Part shown: positions 1-9,200 of the stretch, in pieces
Layout: each line of letters starts with the position of its first letter
Position numbering within the stretch: the first letter of the stretch is position 1
Origin: Caulobacter zeae
Lineage (GTDB): Bacteria; Pseudomonadota; Alphaproteobacteria; Caulobacterales; Caulobacteraceae
Length of the DNA stretch: 49,661 nucleotides
Assembly: GCF_002858925.1 (NCBI RefSeq)
Contig: NZ_PJRS01000042.1
Coordinates: forward strand, 1-49,661
Direction of reading: 5' to 3'
Position numbers and translations under genes: made by a program
Notes under the pieces: generated by a model
What the model saw: the letters and a program-made list of their open reading frames with translations, nothing else
What the model was told of the DNA's origin: nothing
The model's database searches: none

Positions 1-111
1 CGAAGCGGCCGACTTGGCCCCCTCGGCGTCCAGGAACTGGTTGCACCCCCAGCCGACGAGCACCCCCAGCACCATCGCGCCGACGATCAGATAGGCGAAG
101 CGTTTGTTCAT
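1..111 (-). CDS. Partial N-terminus of a probable dicarboxylate/amino acid:cation symporter
   Basis: Only the first 37 codons are inside the window; the gene runs off the left edge. The ATG is at 111 reading leftward. The peptide starts MNKRFAYLIVGAMVLGVLVG and continues with a GC/NQF turn, so it is a short basic N-terminus followed by a hydrophobic helix with glycine spacing. This resembles the first transmembrane helix of the DctA/GltP (DAACS) sodium or proton symporters, which import C4-dicarboxylates or glutamate/aspartate. No clear Shine-Dalgarno is visible. With one helix, another inner-membrane protein is possible. The family call is an inference from pattern; the existence of a coding start is better supported. 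Confidence 0.5.
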   Translation of the reverse strand, partial: MNKRFAYLIVGAMVLGVLVGWGCNQFLDAEGAKSAAS

Positions 112-248
112 GAAGGAGCCTTTGCGCACGCGGCGAACGCGCCGGGCGCCGCCTGGGCGTCCGTGAAGCGCGTGGATTTTGGGAAAGGGGCAGGCAGCGG
201 GCGCGGCGAGGCCGGCCCGGCGGTGTCGGGAGCGCTAGAGCGCGAAGA

Positions 249-455
249 TCAGGATGCCGCGGCCTTCTGCAGGCGCTCGTAGCGGCTGAGCAGCCGCTCC
301 CAGGTGACGCGCTTGATCGGCTCGCCGCGACGCAGCTTGGTCCAGGTCGTCTCGCTGATGCCGTAGACGTTGTTGAGGTGCTCGCGGGTGATGGCGGGCA
401 GGCGGCTCTTCAATCGCTCGAAATGTTCGGCGGGGATCTGGATCACGTCCGGCAT
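249..455 (-). CDS. Small helical protein of unknown function (68 aa)
   Basis: A 68-residue protein beginning MPDVIQIPAEHFERL and ending in QKAAAS. An ATG at 455 is preferred over upstream in-frame starts, which would run through the promoter region of the divergent receptor gene. The protein looks wholly alpha-helical and basic (KLRRGEPIKR, ERLLSRYERL). The stretch VYGISETTWTKLRRGEPI has the spacing of a turn plus recognition helix in a small Cro/XRE-like helix-turn-helix, so a DNA-binding role is possible but unproven. It is divergent from the TonB receptor at 683, with 227 bases between them, so a shared control region is possible. I do not recognise a named family. No membrane segment or signal peptide is seen. 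Confidence 0.6.
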   Translation of the reverse strand: MPDVIQIPAEHFERLKSRLPAITREHLNNVYGISETTWTKLRRGEPIKRVTWERLLSRYERLQKAAAS

Positions 456-567
456 GGCGGTCCCGTAGCTCTGTTCAGGAGGCCGACATGAGCGGCCCGC
501 ATCTATCAAGACGCAGGCCATCGGCGTTTCCTCACGTCCGAAAGCAAAAATTTTTCCCCTTACCGAT

Positions 568-586
568 CCGTGACTTGGCTTCACGG
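568..586. promoter_or_regulatory. Inverted repeat upstream of the TonB receptor
   Basis: CCGTGA (568-573), seven bases, then TCACGG (581-586) form a perfect 6-bp inverted repeat in the divergent intergenic region, about 100 bases before the receptor start and just after an A/T-rich run (541-556). It could be an operator or a leader hairpin. Nothing identifies the binding protein. Confidence 0.25.
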
Positions 587-682
587 CAAAAAGTTGTCGG
601 GAAGGTGTGGGTTCGGAAACAGGCTGCGTCTTGAGGATCGGAAGCGCGAGGGGCGCGACCCAAATCCAAAGGGGATGCAAGT

Positions 683-3682
683 ATGCGATCGAGGACCTTG
701 AAGCGGATGATGGCCGGCGGCTGCGCGTATGGCGCGCTGATGCTCGGCGTCGCCCACGCCCAGGAGGCGGCCGCCCCCGAAGAGCCCCAGGCCGTCGAGG
801 CCGTGGTCGTCACCGGCTCGCGCATCGCCCGCCAGGACTATGTGGCCAATAGCCCGATCCAGACCGTCGGCGCCGCCGCCATCGAGGCCACCGGCCAGGT
901 GACGGTCGAAAAGGCCCTGTCGCAGATGCCGCAGTTCACCGGCTCGTTCGGCCAGGGCAACACCGGCTCGACCAGCACGGGCCTGAACGGCGGCCAGTCC
1001 TATGCCAGCCTCCGGGGCCTGGGCGCCAAGCGGACTCTGATCCTGCTCGACGGCCGCCGCCTGCAGCCCTCCAACCCCGACGGTTCGGTCGACCTCAACA
1101 TCATCCCCGAAGCCCTGATCGAGAACGTCGAAGTCATCACCGGCGGCGCCTCCACCGCCTACGGTTCGGACGCCACCGCCGGCGTCGTCAACTTCAAGCT
1201 CAAGCGCACCTTCAACGGCCTTACTGCCGACGCCCAGTACGGCATCTCGGAAAAGGGTGACGCAGAGTCGTTCCGGTTCTCGATCACCGGCGGCTCGGAC
1301 TTCGCCGAGGGCAAGGGCCGGGCGGTGCTGTCGTTCGACTACACCAACCGTGACCGCGCCCTGCAGAGCGCCCGCGACTACTACATCTTCCGCACCTCGG
1401 CGCCGGGCCTGTCGACCATCCCGCAGGGCACGGTGCTGTTCGGCGCCAACCTGCCGACCCTGGCCTCGATCAACAGCCTGTTCCAAGGCAGCTACGGCAC
1501 CGCCGCCCTGACCGGCAACGCCGCCGGCCGCTACACCGGCCAGATCGGCTTCAACACCGACCAGACCCTGTTCTCGACCTCGGGCGTGCCGGTCCTGAAC
1601 TTCCGCGACCCGCAGACCGACAACGCCTATATCGTCAACGCCAACGCCTCGGGCACCTCGCAGCAGGTGAACTTCGGCTACAACGGCAGCTCGATGCAGT
1701 CGGACCTCGATCGCTACGCCGTGTTCGCCAAGGTCGACTACGACCTGACCGACAGCATCAAGTTCTTCTCGCAGTTCACCTTCACCGACTACACCTCGGT
1801 GGGCGTCTCGAACCCGACCCTGGCCTCGAACGTCTACGGCCTGACGGTGCCGGTCTCCAACCCGTTCATCCCGACCGACTTCCGTCCGATCCTGGCCTCG
1901 CGCCCGACCCCGAACGCCGCCTTCACCTTCTACAAGGCGCTCGATATCCTGGGTCCGCGCATCCAGAAATACAGCTACGACGTCTTCCAGTTCACCAACG
2001 GCCTGTCGGGCGAGACCGGCTTCAAGGACTGGACCTGGGACGGCTACGTCTCGTTCAGCCGCGCCAAGTTCGACAACGAGCAGACCGGCGGCGCCAGCGC
2101 CAGCGCCATCTCGCGCCTGCTCAACAGCCCGACGGGCGGCACCGAATACTGCGCCGGCGGCTGGAACCCCTTCGGCAACCTGACGCCGTCGGCCGAGTGC
2201 GCCCGCTACATGTCGCGCCGCACCCTGAACCAGAACACCCTCGAGCAGCGCATGGTCGAGGTGAACGTCTCCGGTTCGCTGTTCGACCTGCCGGCCGGCA
2301 CGGTGAAGTTCGCCGCCGGTACGGACTATCGCTCGAACGAATACACCTTCACCCCTGACAGCCAGCTGAACCAGCCCGACGGCACCAGCGACATCCTGGG
2401 CTACAGCGTGCTGCGCGACGCCGCCGGCTCGGTCGACACCTACGAGGTCTACGGCGAACTGCTGGTGCCGATCGTCAAGGACCTGCCCTTGGTGCAGGAG
2501 TTCAACCTCGACCTCGGCTACCGCTATTCCGACTACAGCTCGGTGGGCGGGGTGCAGACCTACAAGGCCGACTTCGACTGGAAGATCATCGAGCCCGTCC
2601 GCCTGCGCGGCGGCTACAACCGCGCCATCCGCGCCCCGAGTGTCGGCGAGCTCTACGCCCCGGTCTCGACCGGTTCGGTGGCCATCGGCACGGCCTCGTC
2701 GACCACCACTAACGGCGACCCCTGCGACGTGCGCTCGTCGTACCGCACCGGCGCCAACGCCGCGGCCGTCCGCAGCCTCTGCCTGGCGCAGGGCGTGCCG
2801 ACCGCGATCATCGACAGCTACCAGCTGGGCACGGCCCAGGTGTTCGCCCTCACCGGCGGCAACCCTGACCTGCAGGAAGAAACCGCCGACACCTATTCGT
2901 TCGGCGCCGTCCTGCGCTCGCCGTTCGAGAACCCGCTGCTGAGCCGTCTGACGGCCTCGATCGACTGGTACGACATCAAGGTGAAGGATGCGATCGGCAG
3001 CCTGTCGATCGTCAACGCCTTCCAGTTCTGCTTCAACTCGGGCGGCTCCAACCCGTCCTACGACCCCAGCAACTACTACTGCTCGCTGCTGACCCGTAAC
3101 TCGGCCAGCGGCGTGCCGACCAACCCCGTCCAGCCGCTGCTGAACCTGGGCCAGTTCCAGACCACCGGCGTCGACGTGCAGGTCGACTGGAGCTTCGACT
3201 TCGCCGACAGCGCGCTCGACATGATCCCGGGCTCGTTCGCCCTGAACGTGGCCCTGGGCTACACCGACAAGTTCAAGATCCAGAACCTGCCGGGCGCGCC
3301 GGTCTACGACTATGTCGGCACCATCGGCACGGGCGTGGAAAGCACCGCCGGCACGGCTCACCCGAAGTGGAAGTCGGTCACCTCGGGCACCTACACCTGG
3401 GGTCCGGCGAGCCTGGGCCTGCGCTGGCGCTGGATCGAGGCCATGGAGAACTCGGCCAAGGTCGTCACCCCGACCAGCACCTCGCGCGGCGTGAAGGCCT
3501 ACAACGCCTTCGACCTGAACGGCCGCGTCGAGCTGCCCTGGGACACCGCCCTGCGCTTCGGCGTCAACAACCTGTTCGACAAGGCTCCGCCGCAGGTGGG
3601 CGACACCGAGGGCAACTACGACCCGCAGAACTACGACGTGCTCGGCCGCTCCTACTACGTGGGCATCCGCAAGCGCTTCTAG
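683..3682 (+). CDS. TonB-dependent outer-membrane receptor (999 aa)
   Basis: An outer-membrane beta-barrel that imports a large or scarce substrate using TonB/ExbBD energy. The N-terminus has a signal peptide (MRSRTLKRMMAGG... ending near AHAQ), then a TonB-box-like segment AVVVTGSRIA at about 40-50. The plug domain (about 50-175) contains LRGLGAKRTLILLDGRR, NIIPEALIENVEVITGGAS and AYGSDATAGVVNF. A long barrel follows, ending GVNNLFDKAPP and the usual C-terminal aromatic signal YYVGIRKRF. There is no N-terminal STN domain, so direct sigma/anti-sigma signalling is not expected. AAAGGGG lies about 9 bases before the ATG. The substrate cannot be read from sequence. Receptors of this GSRI/GLGAKRTLVLLDGRR type are very numerous in Caulobacterales and often take oligosaccharides. 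A strong terminator follows. Confidence 0.95.
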   Translation: MRSRTLKRMMAGGCAYGALMLGVAHAQEAAAPEEPQAVEAVVVTGSRIARQDYVANSPIQTVGAAAIEATGQVTVEKALSQMPQFTGSFGQGNTGSTSTGLNGGQSYASLRGLGAKRTLILLDGRRLQPSNPDGSVDLNIIPEALIENVEVITGGASTAYGSDATAGVVNFKLKRTFNGLTADAQYGISEKGDAESFRFSITGGSDFAEGKGRAVLSFDYTNRDRALQSARDYYIFRTSAPGLSTIPQGTVLFGANLPTLASINSLFQGSYGTAALTGNAAGRYTGQIGFNTDQTLFSTSGVPVLNFRDPQTDNAYIVNANASGTSQQVNFGYNGSSMQSDLDRYAVFAKVDYDLTDSIKFFSQFTFTDYTSVGVSNPTLASNVYGLTVPVSNPFIPTDFRPILASRPTPNAAFTFYKALDILGPRIQKYSYDVFQFTNGLSGETGFKDWTWDGYVSFSRAKFDNEQTGGASASAISRLLNSPTGGTEYCAGGWNPFGNLTPSAECARYMSRRTLNQNTLEQRMVEVNVSGSLFDLPAGTVKFAAGTDYRSNEYTFTPDSQLNQPDGTSDILGYSVLRDAAGSVDTYEVYGELLVPIVKDLPLVQEFNLDLGYRYSDYSSVGGVQTYKADFDWKIIEPVRLRGGYNRAIRAPSVGELYAPVSTGSVAIGTASSTTTNGDPCDVRSSYRTGANAAAVRSLCLAQGVPTAIIDSYQLGTAQVFALTGGNPDLQEETADTYSFGAVLRSPFENPLLSRLTASIDWYDIKVKDAIGSLSIVNAFQFCFNSGGSNPSYDPSNYYCSLLTRNSASGVPTNPVQPLLNLGQFQTTGVDVQVDWSFDFADSALDMIPGSFALNVALGYTDKFKIQNLPGAPVYDYVGTIGTGVESTAGTAHPKWKSVTSGTYTWGPASLGLRWRWIEAMENSAKVVTPTSTSRGVKAYNAFDLNGRVELPWDTALRFGVNNLFDKAPPQVGDTEGNYDPQNYDVLGRSYYVGIRKRF

Positions 3683-3767
3683 TCGAAGCCTGAAGCCAAC
3701 CCGGGCGCGCTTCTCCCCCTTTGCGCGCCCGGCGCTCGCCGCCCAGTCAGCCCCGGCGGCGGCGAGG

Positions 3768-3801
3768 AAGGGCGCCGGTCTTGGCGGACCGGCGCCCTTT
3801 T
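3768..3801 (+). terminator. Rho-independent terminator of the TonB receptor gene
   Basis: A perfect 13-bp stem, AAGGGCGCCGGTC (3768-3780) with GACCGGCGCCCTT (3787-3799), encloses a TTGGCG loop and runs into a T stretch. A second GC-rich hairpin (GGGCGCGC...GCGCGCCC, about 3702-3730) lies just upstream. The gene on the other strand ends at 3807, so the element may terminate in both directions. Confidence 0.85.
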
Positions 3802-3806
3802 CGCGT

Positions 3807-4073
3807 TCAGTGGATCAGCAGTCCCGCCGCGGCCATCAAGCCGCCGGCGCCCAGGGCGAGCGCCCCGAGGATTGGCCAGGGCGAGGCTGGAGCGGGCGGG
3901 TCCCAGCTCGTGATCTCGGCGTCGACGGCGCTCACCGCCTCGAAGGCGTCGCGGCGGCGGGGGTGAGCCGCCCAGGTCTCGAATTCTTCCTGGTCGCCTT
4001 GCCCGGCTTCGGGCGACCGCAGGCGCTCCAGCCAGGCGGCGGCTTCGCGGAGGTCGTCTTCGGTTCGGGTCAT
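3807..4073 (-). CDS. Stand-alone FecR-type N-terminal (DUF4880) protein with one TM helix (88 aa)
   Basis: The first 60 residues match the N-terminal cytoplasmic domain of FecR-like anti-sigma factors (DUF4880): EAAAWLERLRS, then EEFETWAAHPRRRDAFEAV. After a short proline linker there is one hydrophobic helix (PWPILGALALGAGGLMAAAG), and the protein ends at once with LLIH. The periplasmic FecR domain that normally follows, usually 200 or more residues, is absent. ATG at 4073 is chosen because AGGAG sits 9 bases upstream; an in-frame GTG at 4079 would leave only 3 bases. It is convergent with the TonB receptor. No ECF sigma gene is visible nearby, so its partner is unknown. It may be a membrane-tethered sigma-binding fragment or the remnant of a longer fecR. 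Confidence 0.75.
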   Translation of the reverse strand: MTRTEDDLREAAAWLERLRSPEAGQGDQEEFETWAAHPRRRDAFEAVSAVDAEITSWDPPAPASPWPILGALALGAGGLMAAAGLLIH

Positions 4074-4203
4074 GCACACTCACTCCTGACCGCGATCATG
4101 CGGGCTGGTGTTGCGTGCGTGTTTCGCGCGGGACGCGCCCGGATATCGCCGGCCGTCCTGCGACCCTCTGCTCCCTAAACAGATGCGCTGCCAGGCTGCG
4201 ATG

Positions 4204-4221
4204 GCGGTTTCGTCAAACCGC
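4204..4221. promoter_or_regulatory. Palindrome upstream of the CZB gene
   Basis: GCGGTTT (4204-4210) and AAACCGC (4215-4221) form a perfect 7-bp inverted repeat with a CGTC centre, about 75 bases before the CZB protein start and in the 223-base gap to the divergent DUF4880 gene. It could be an operator or a short hairpin. No family assignment is possible. Confidence 0.25.
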
Positions 4222-4296
4222 AACCTTGCCGCAACACTGGCGAAACCGAGAGCCGCCATGCCCCGGTTTCAGCTGGCTAAGCGCGGGGGCGTGCTC

Positions 4297-4659
4297 ATGG
4301 ACTTCCTGGAACAGACCCAGTTTCACAACCGCATCTGCGACACGCTGGAGACGGCGATGGCGGACGGACGCACGGTCGACGCCGCCGCCGTGCGGGCCGA
4401 GCGGACCTGCGCCGCCGGCCAGTGGCTGCATGGCGAGGGCCATCGGCGCATGCCCGGCAGTCACCTGCACCTGCACTGCCTCGAAGCCCACCGCGATTTC
4501 CACCGCATAGCGGGCCAGGTGGCCGACCAGATCAACCGCGGCGCGGTCGCCGACGCCCGCCGGGCGGTCCGCAACGGCGGAGCCCTGGCCGGCGCCAAGG
4601 CCGACCTTGCCGCCGCCTTCCGCAAGCTGCGCGTGGCGATGGAAACGTCGGCGGGGTAA
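4297..4659 (+). CDS. Stand-alone CZB (chemoreceptor zinc-binding) domain protein (120 aa)
   Basis: The whole protein is one CZB domain. The zinc ligands of this family (three His, one Cys) are visible: His10 in QTQFHNRIC, Cys38 in TCAAGQWLHGEG, and His65 and His69 in CLEAHRDFH. CZB domains usually sit on chemoreceptors or diguanylate cyclases (E. coli DgcZ), where zinc occupancy changes signalling. Here there is no partner domain, no membrane helix and no signal peptide, so it should be a soluble cytoplasmic zinc-responsive protein working in trans. ATG at 4297 follows a weak G-rich Shine-Dalgarno; a GTG at 4291 is an alternative. The gene appears monocistronic and is followed by a palindromic repeat. 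Confidence 0.85.
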   Translation: MDFLEQTQFHNRICDTLETAMADGRTVDAAAVRAERTCAAGQWLHGEGHRRMPGSHLHLHCLEAHRDFHRIAGQVADQINRGAVADARRAVRNGGALAGAKADLAAAFRKLRVAMETSAG

Positions 4660-4665
4660 GGGGCG

Positions 4666-4755
4666 AAACCTCGTCCTTCGACAAGCTCAGGATGAGGTTT
4701 TTCATCGCCGGCGCTTGAATGGTCCTCTTCCTGAGCTTGTTGAAGGACGAGGACC
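4666..4755. repeat. REP-like inverted pair, family A copy 1
   Basis: Two 29-base units in opposite orientation, 4669-4697 and 4724-4752, carry the core CTTCGACAAGCTCAGGAT and its complement. Each unit also folds on itself (CCTC.TCCT with AGGA.GAGG). Three more such pairs occur at 31348, 34319 and 44947. This copy lies between the convergent ends of the CZB gene and the RND operon, so it could act as a bidirectional terminator or RNA 3-prime end protector. Confidence 0.85.
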
Positions 4756-4773
4756 ACCCATTGCTTTCAGCTT

Positions 4774-6207
4774 CTATTTGCCCTCCAGCCCCGTCCAGCC
4801 GCCGCCGATCGCCTGCACCAGGGCCACGGCCGCGGTCTGGCGCGAGACGCGGGCCGAGGCCAGGTCCCGGCGGGCCGAGAGGGCCGAGGCCTGGGCGGTG
4901 ACGACGTCGGTATAGGCCACCTGGCCGGCGCGATACTGGTTCAGCAGCATCTGCTCGGTCTGGTCGGCGGCCTTGGAGGCGGTTTCCAGCAGGGCGTACT
5001 GGCGCTCGAGCACCCGCACTGCCGTCAGCTGGTTCTCGACGTCCTGGAAGGCGGTCAAGGCGGTCTGGCGGTAGTTGGCGGCGGCCGCATCATACGAGGC
5101 GCGGGCCTGGGCGACCTGGGCCTTGCGGGCGCCGGCGTCGAACAGGGTCTGGGCCGCCGACAGGCCCAGCGACCAGGTGTTGGCCGAGGCCGAGAAGAGG
5201 TCGCCCAAGACGCTGGCGGTCGAGCTGCCCGATCCGCTGAGGGTGAAGCTCGGGAAATAGGCCGCGCGGGCCACGCCGATCTGGGCGTTGGCGGCGGCGA
5301 CGCGACGTTCGGCGGCGGCGACGTCGGGACGGCGCTCCAGCAGGGTCGAGGGCAGGCCGGTCGGGATTTCCGGCACGCTCGCGGTCCAGTTCGGATCGGC
5401 GGCGATGCGGAAACCGCTGGCCGGCTGGCCGACCAGCACGGCGATGGCGTTCTCGTAGGTGGCGCGGGTCTGGGTCAGGCCCTCCAGGCTGGATTGGGCG
5501 TTGGCCAGGGTGGTCTGGGCCTGCAGCACGTCCGAGCGCGGGGCGATGCCGGCGTCGTAGCGGTTTTGGGTGATCTTCAGGCTGCGCTGGTAGCCGTCGA
5601 CCGTGGCCTGGACGAGGGCGATCTCGATGTCGCTCTGGCGCAGGCCCAGATAATTGGTCGCCAACTCGCCCTGGGCCGACAGCTGGGCGGCCGCCAGGTC
5701 GGCGGCGCTGGCCTGGGCGCTGGCGTCGGCGTTGCCGATCGAGGCGCGGATGCGGCCCCAGACGTCAGGCTCCCAGCTGGCGCCGATGCTAGCGGCGTAG
5801 CGCTTGGTGTCGCCCGAGCTGGTGGCCCCGCCGGCGCCCGGCGCGCTACTGGTCCCGCCGCCGCCCGAGCGCGTGCCCGAGGCCGACAGGTCGACGCTGG
5901 GGAACAGCGAGGCGCGCTGCTCGCGGACCAGGGCGCGGGCCTGGCGATATGCGGCCTCGGCGGCGGCGATGGTCTGGTTGTCCACCTTCACCCGCTCGGC
6001 CAGGGCGTTCAGCTGGGCGTCGCCCAGCAGGGTCCACCAGTCGCCGCGATCGAGATGGTCGGAGGGCGTGGCGGCCTTCCAGCCGTCCATCGCCTTCCAC
6101 GCAGCGGGCGTCGGCGAGGCCAGCTTGGGCGTCTCGTAGGCCGGCGTCGTCGAGCAGGCGGCCATCAGGGCGACGAGGGGCAGGGCGGTCAGGAGGCGGG
6201 CGGTCAT
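4774..6207 (-). CDS. RND efflux outer-membrane lipoprotein, NodT family
   Basis: Outer-membrane channel of a tripartite RND pump. It starts MTARLLTALPLVALMAACSTTPAYE: a short signal with lipobox MAAC, so Cys19 should be lipidated. It has the two repeated OEP domains typical of NodT/OprM proteins: NYLGLRQSDIEIAL and RYDAGIAPRSDVLQAQTTLA in the first half, LLERRPDVAAAERRVAAANAQIGVARAAYFPSFTLSG and QYRAGQVAYTDVVTAQASAL in the second. The length of 477 residues is normal. A serine/glycine-rich insert (SGGGGTSSAPGAGGATSSG) lies at about 112-130. The ATG overlaps the stop of the upstream pump gene by 4 bases (ATGA), indicating translational coupling. It is the last gene of the four-gene efflux operon. 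Confidence 0.93.
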   Translation of the reverse strand: MTARLLTALPLVALMAACSTTPAYETPKLASPTPAAWKAMDGWKAATPSDHLDRGDWWTLLGDAQLNALAERVKVDNQTIAAAEAAYRQARALVREQRASLFPSVDLSASGTRSGGGGTSSAPGAGGATSSGDTKRYAASIGASWEPDVWGRIRASIGNADASAQASAADLAAAQLSAQGELATNYLGLRQSDIEIALVQATVDGYQRSLKITQNRYDAGIAPRSDVLQAQTTLANAQSSLEGLTQTRATYENAIAVLVGQPASGFRIAADPNWTASVPEIPTGLPSTLLERRPDVAAAERRVAAANAQIGVARAAYFPSFTLSGSGSSTASVLGDLFSASANTWSLGLSAAQTLFDAGARKAQVAQARASYDAAAANYRQTALTAFQDVENQLTAVRVLERQYALLETASKAADQTEQMLLNQYRAGQVAYTDVVTAQASALSARRDLASARVSRQTAAVALVQAIGGGWTGLEGK

Positions 6208-9200
6208 CGGGCGAGCTCCGGCGCGGAGGGCATGTGGGTCAGGTCGCGCTCGTCGCGCCGCTTGCCGCGCAGGCGGTCGAGATAGACGTAGACCACGGGG
6301 GTGGTGATGAGGGTCAGAAGCTGGCTGGCGATCAGGCCGCCGATGATGGTGATGCCCAGCGGCCGGCGCAGCTCGGCGCCTTCGCCGAAACCGATGGCCA
6401 GGGGCAGGGCGCCCAGGGCGGCGGCCAGGGTGGTCATCAGGATCGGGCGGAAGCGCAGCAGGCTGGCTTCGCGAACGGCCTCGATCGCCGTCAGGCCCCG
6501 GCCGCGCTGGGCCTCCAGGGCGAAGTCGATGATCAGGATGGCGTTCTTCTTGACGATGCCCAGCAGCAGGAACACTCCGATCAGGGCGATGATCGAGAAC
6601 TCCATGCCAAACAGCAGGAGCGCCAGCACCGCCCCGACGCCGGCGGCGGGCAGGGTCGACAGCACCGTCACCGGGTGGACGTAGCTCTCGTAGAGGATGC
6701 CCAGCACGATATAGATCGCCACGATGGCCGCCGCGATCAGGAACGGCTGCTGCTTCATCTGCTCGTTGTAGCTGCGGGCGCTGCCCTGGAAGCTGCCGCG
6801 CACGCTGGTCGGCAGGCCGATGTCGGCCTCGGCCTGGGTGATCGCCGCCTGGGCCTGAGACAGCGAAACCCCGTCCGGCAGGTTGAACGACACGGTGGTC
6901 GCCAGCTCGCCGTTCTGGTGGTTGACGCTGGTCGGGGTGGCGTTCTGGCTGACGCTGGCGATCGCCGTCAGCGGCGTCATCGGCGTGGCCGAGGTGTTCA
7001 GCGTCGAGCCGGTCGAAGCGTCGCGCTGCGAGGGATTGACCGACGCCCCGCTGGTGCTGGCCGCCGTGGTCGTGCCGCTGGTCGAGGTCGGCACATAGAC
7101 GTCGTTCAGCGCCTCGGGGCCCTGGGCGAATTTCTGGTCCCACTCCAGGATCACGCCGTACTGGTTGACGTCCTCGTAGATGGTCCCGACCTGGCGCTGG
7201 CCGAAGGCGTTGTAGAGCGCGTTGTCCACCGCCCGGGGCGTGACCCCCATGCGCGAGGCGCTGTCGCGGTCGATCGTCACCAGGGTCTCGACGCCGTTCT
7301 CCGACTGGTCGCTGTCGACGTCGGTCATGACGTCGGAATGGGTCTTCATCGCCTCGGCCAGCTTCGGCGCCCATTCCTTGAGGGCGGCGCTGGAGTCGCT
7401 GGTCAGGGTGTACTGGTAGGTCGAGTTGCTCGACCGGCCGCCCATGCGCACGTCCTGCACGGGGTTGAGGAAGATCGACAGGCCGGTGACCTTCTGCAGC
7501 TGCGGCCGCAGGCGGGCGATGACGGCGCTGCCCTTCTCCTTGCGCTGCTTGATCGGCTTCAGATTGACGAACATGAAGCCGCCGCCCGCGCGATTGCCGC
7601 CGGTGAAGCCGACCACGGTGTCGACGGCGGGGTCCTTGCGGATGATGTCGACGACGGTCCGCAGCTTGGCCTGCATGGCCTTGGAAGAGACGCTTTCGTC
7701 GGCCCGCATGCCGGCCATCAGCTGGCCGCTGTCCTGCTGCGGGAAGAAGCCCTTGGGCACGGCGATGTAGAGCCAGACGGTCATGCCGATGACGGCGACC
7801 AGCATGACCATCACCAGCGGCTTGGCGTGCAGGGCCCAGTCCAGCGTGCGGGCGTAGATCGCCTGGATCCTGTCGAACATCCGCTCGAAGAAGCGGGCGA
7901 CGGGTCCTTCTTTGTGGCCCTCCGGACGGGCCTTCAGCATGTAGGCGCACATCATCGGCGTGGTCGTCAGGCTGATGACCAGCGAGATCAGCACCGCCGC
8001 CGACAGGGTGACGGCGAACTCGCGGAAGAGGCGTCCCACCTGGCCGCCCATGAACAGCAGCGGGATGAACACCGCCACCAGCGAGACGCTGATCGACAGC
8101 ACGGTGAAGCCGACCTCGCGCGCGCCCAGCACGGCCGCCTTGAAGCGATCCATGCCCGCCTCGATGTGGCGCTGGGTGTTCTCCAGCACCACGATGGCGT
8201 CGTCGACGACGAAGCCGGTCGCGACCGTGATGGCCATCAGGGAGAGATTGTTCAGCGAGAAGCCCATCAGGTACATCACGCCGAAGGTGCCCAGCAGCGA
8301 GACGATGGTCGCGGCCGTCGGGATGAAGGTCGCCCGGGCGCTGCGCAGGAAGGCGCTGACCACCAGCACCACCAGCACGATCGAAATCAGCAGGGTGACC
8401 TCGATCTCGTGTAGCGAGGCGCGGATCGAGTTGGTGCTGTCGCTGGCCACCTGCACCTTGATGTCGGCGGGCAACTGCTCGCGCAGTTCGGGCAGAGCGG
8501 CGCGCACGCTGTCGACGGTCTGGATGATGTTGGCGCCCGGCTGGCGGGTGATCAGCACGATGATCGCCGGCTTGCCGTTGAACAGGCCCAGCGTGCGGGT
8601 GTCGGCGACGCTGTCGGTGACGCTGGCGACGTCCGACAGCTTGACGCCCGCGTCGCCCCGCCAGGCGACCAGCAGGCCCGCGTAGTCGGCCGCCTTGCGG
8701 CCGCTGCTTGAGGTGTAGATCTGGAAGCGCTTGCCGTCGCCCTCGACCGCGCCCTTGGGGCGGTTGGCGTTGGCCGACTGGATGGACGCGCGAACGTCCT
8801 CCAGGCTGACCCCGTACTTGTTGAGCAGGAACGGATTGACTGAGATCCGCACGGCCGGCAGCGAGCCGCCGCCGATCTCGACGTCGCCTACGCCCTGCAC
8901 CTGCGAGACCCGCTGCGAGACGATGTTCGACACCGCGTCGTAGATCTGGCCGGGGGTCTTGGTGTCGGACGTCAGGGCCAGGATGATCACCGGCGAGTCC
9001 GACGGGTTCATCTTGCGATAGGTCGGGTTGCTGCGCAGCGTGGCGGGCAGGTCGGCGCGGGCGGCGTTGATGGCCGCCTGCACCTCGCGGGCGGCGCCGT
9101 CGATCTTGCGGTTGAGGTCGAACTGCAAGGTCACCCGGGACGAGCCCGACGAGCTCTGCGAGGTCATCTCGTTGACGCCGGAGATGACGCCCAGGCGCCG

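Noticed and set aside
581..3361. Long minus-strand open frame opposite the TonB receptor
   Set aside because: Low-complexity Arg/Gly/Val/Ala translation typical of the complement of a high-GC gene; the plus strand has an intact 999-residue receptor with a ribosome site.
5949..8414. 821-codon plus-strand frame opposite mdtC and nodT
   Set aside because: Antisense shadow with repetitive RRRR and HGDGHG-type sequence and no ribosome site or domain.
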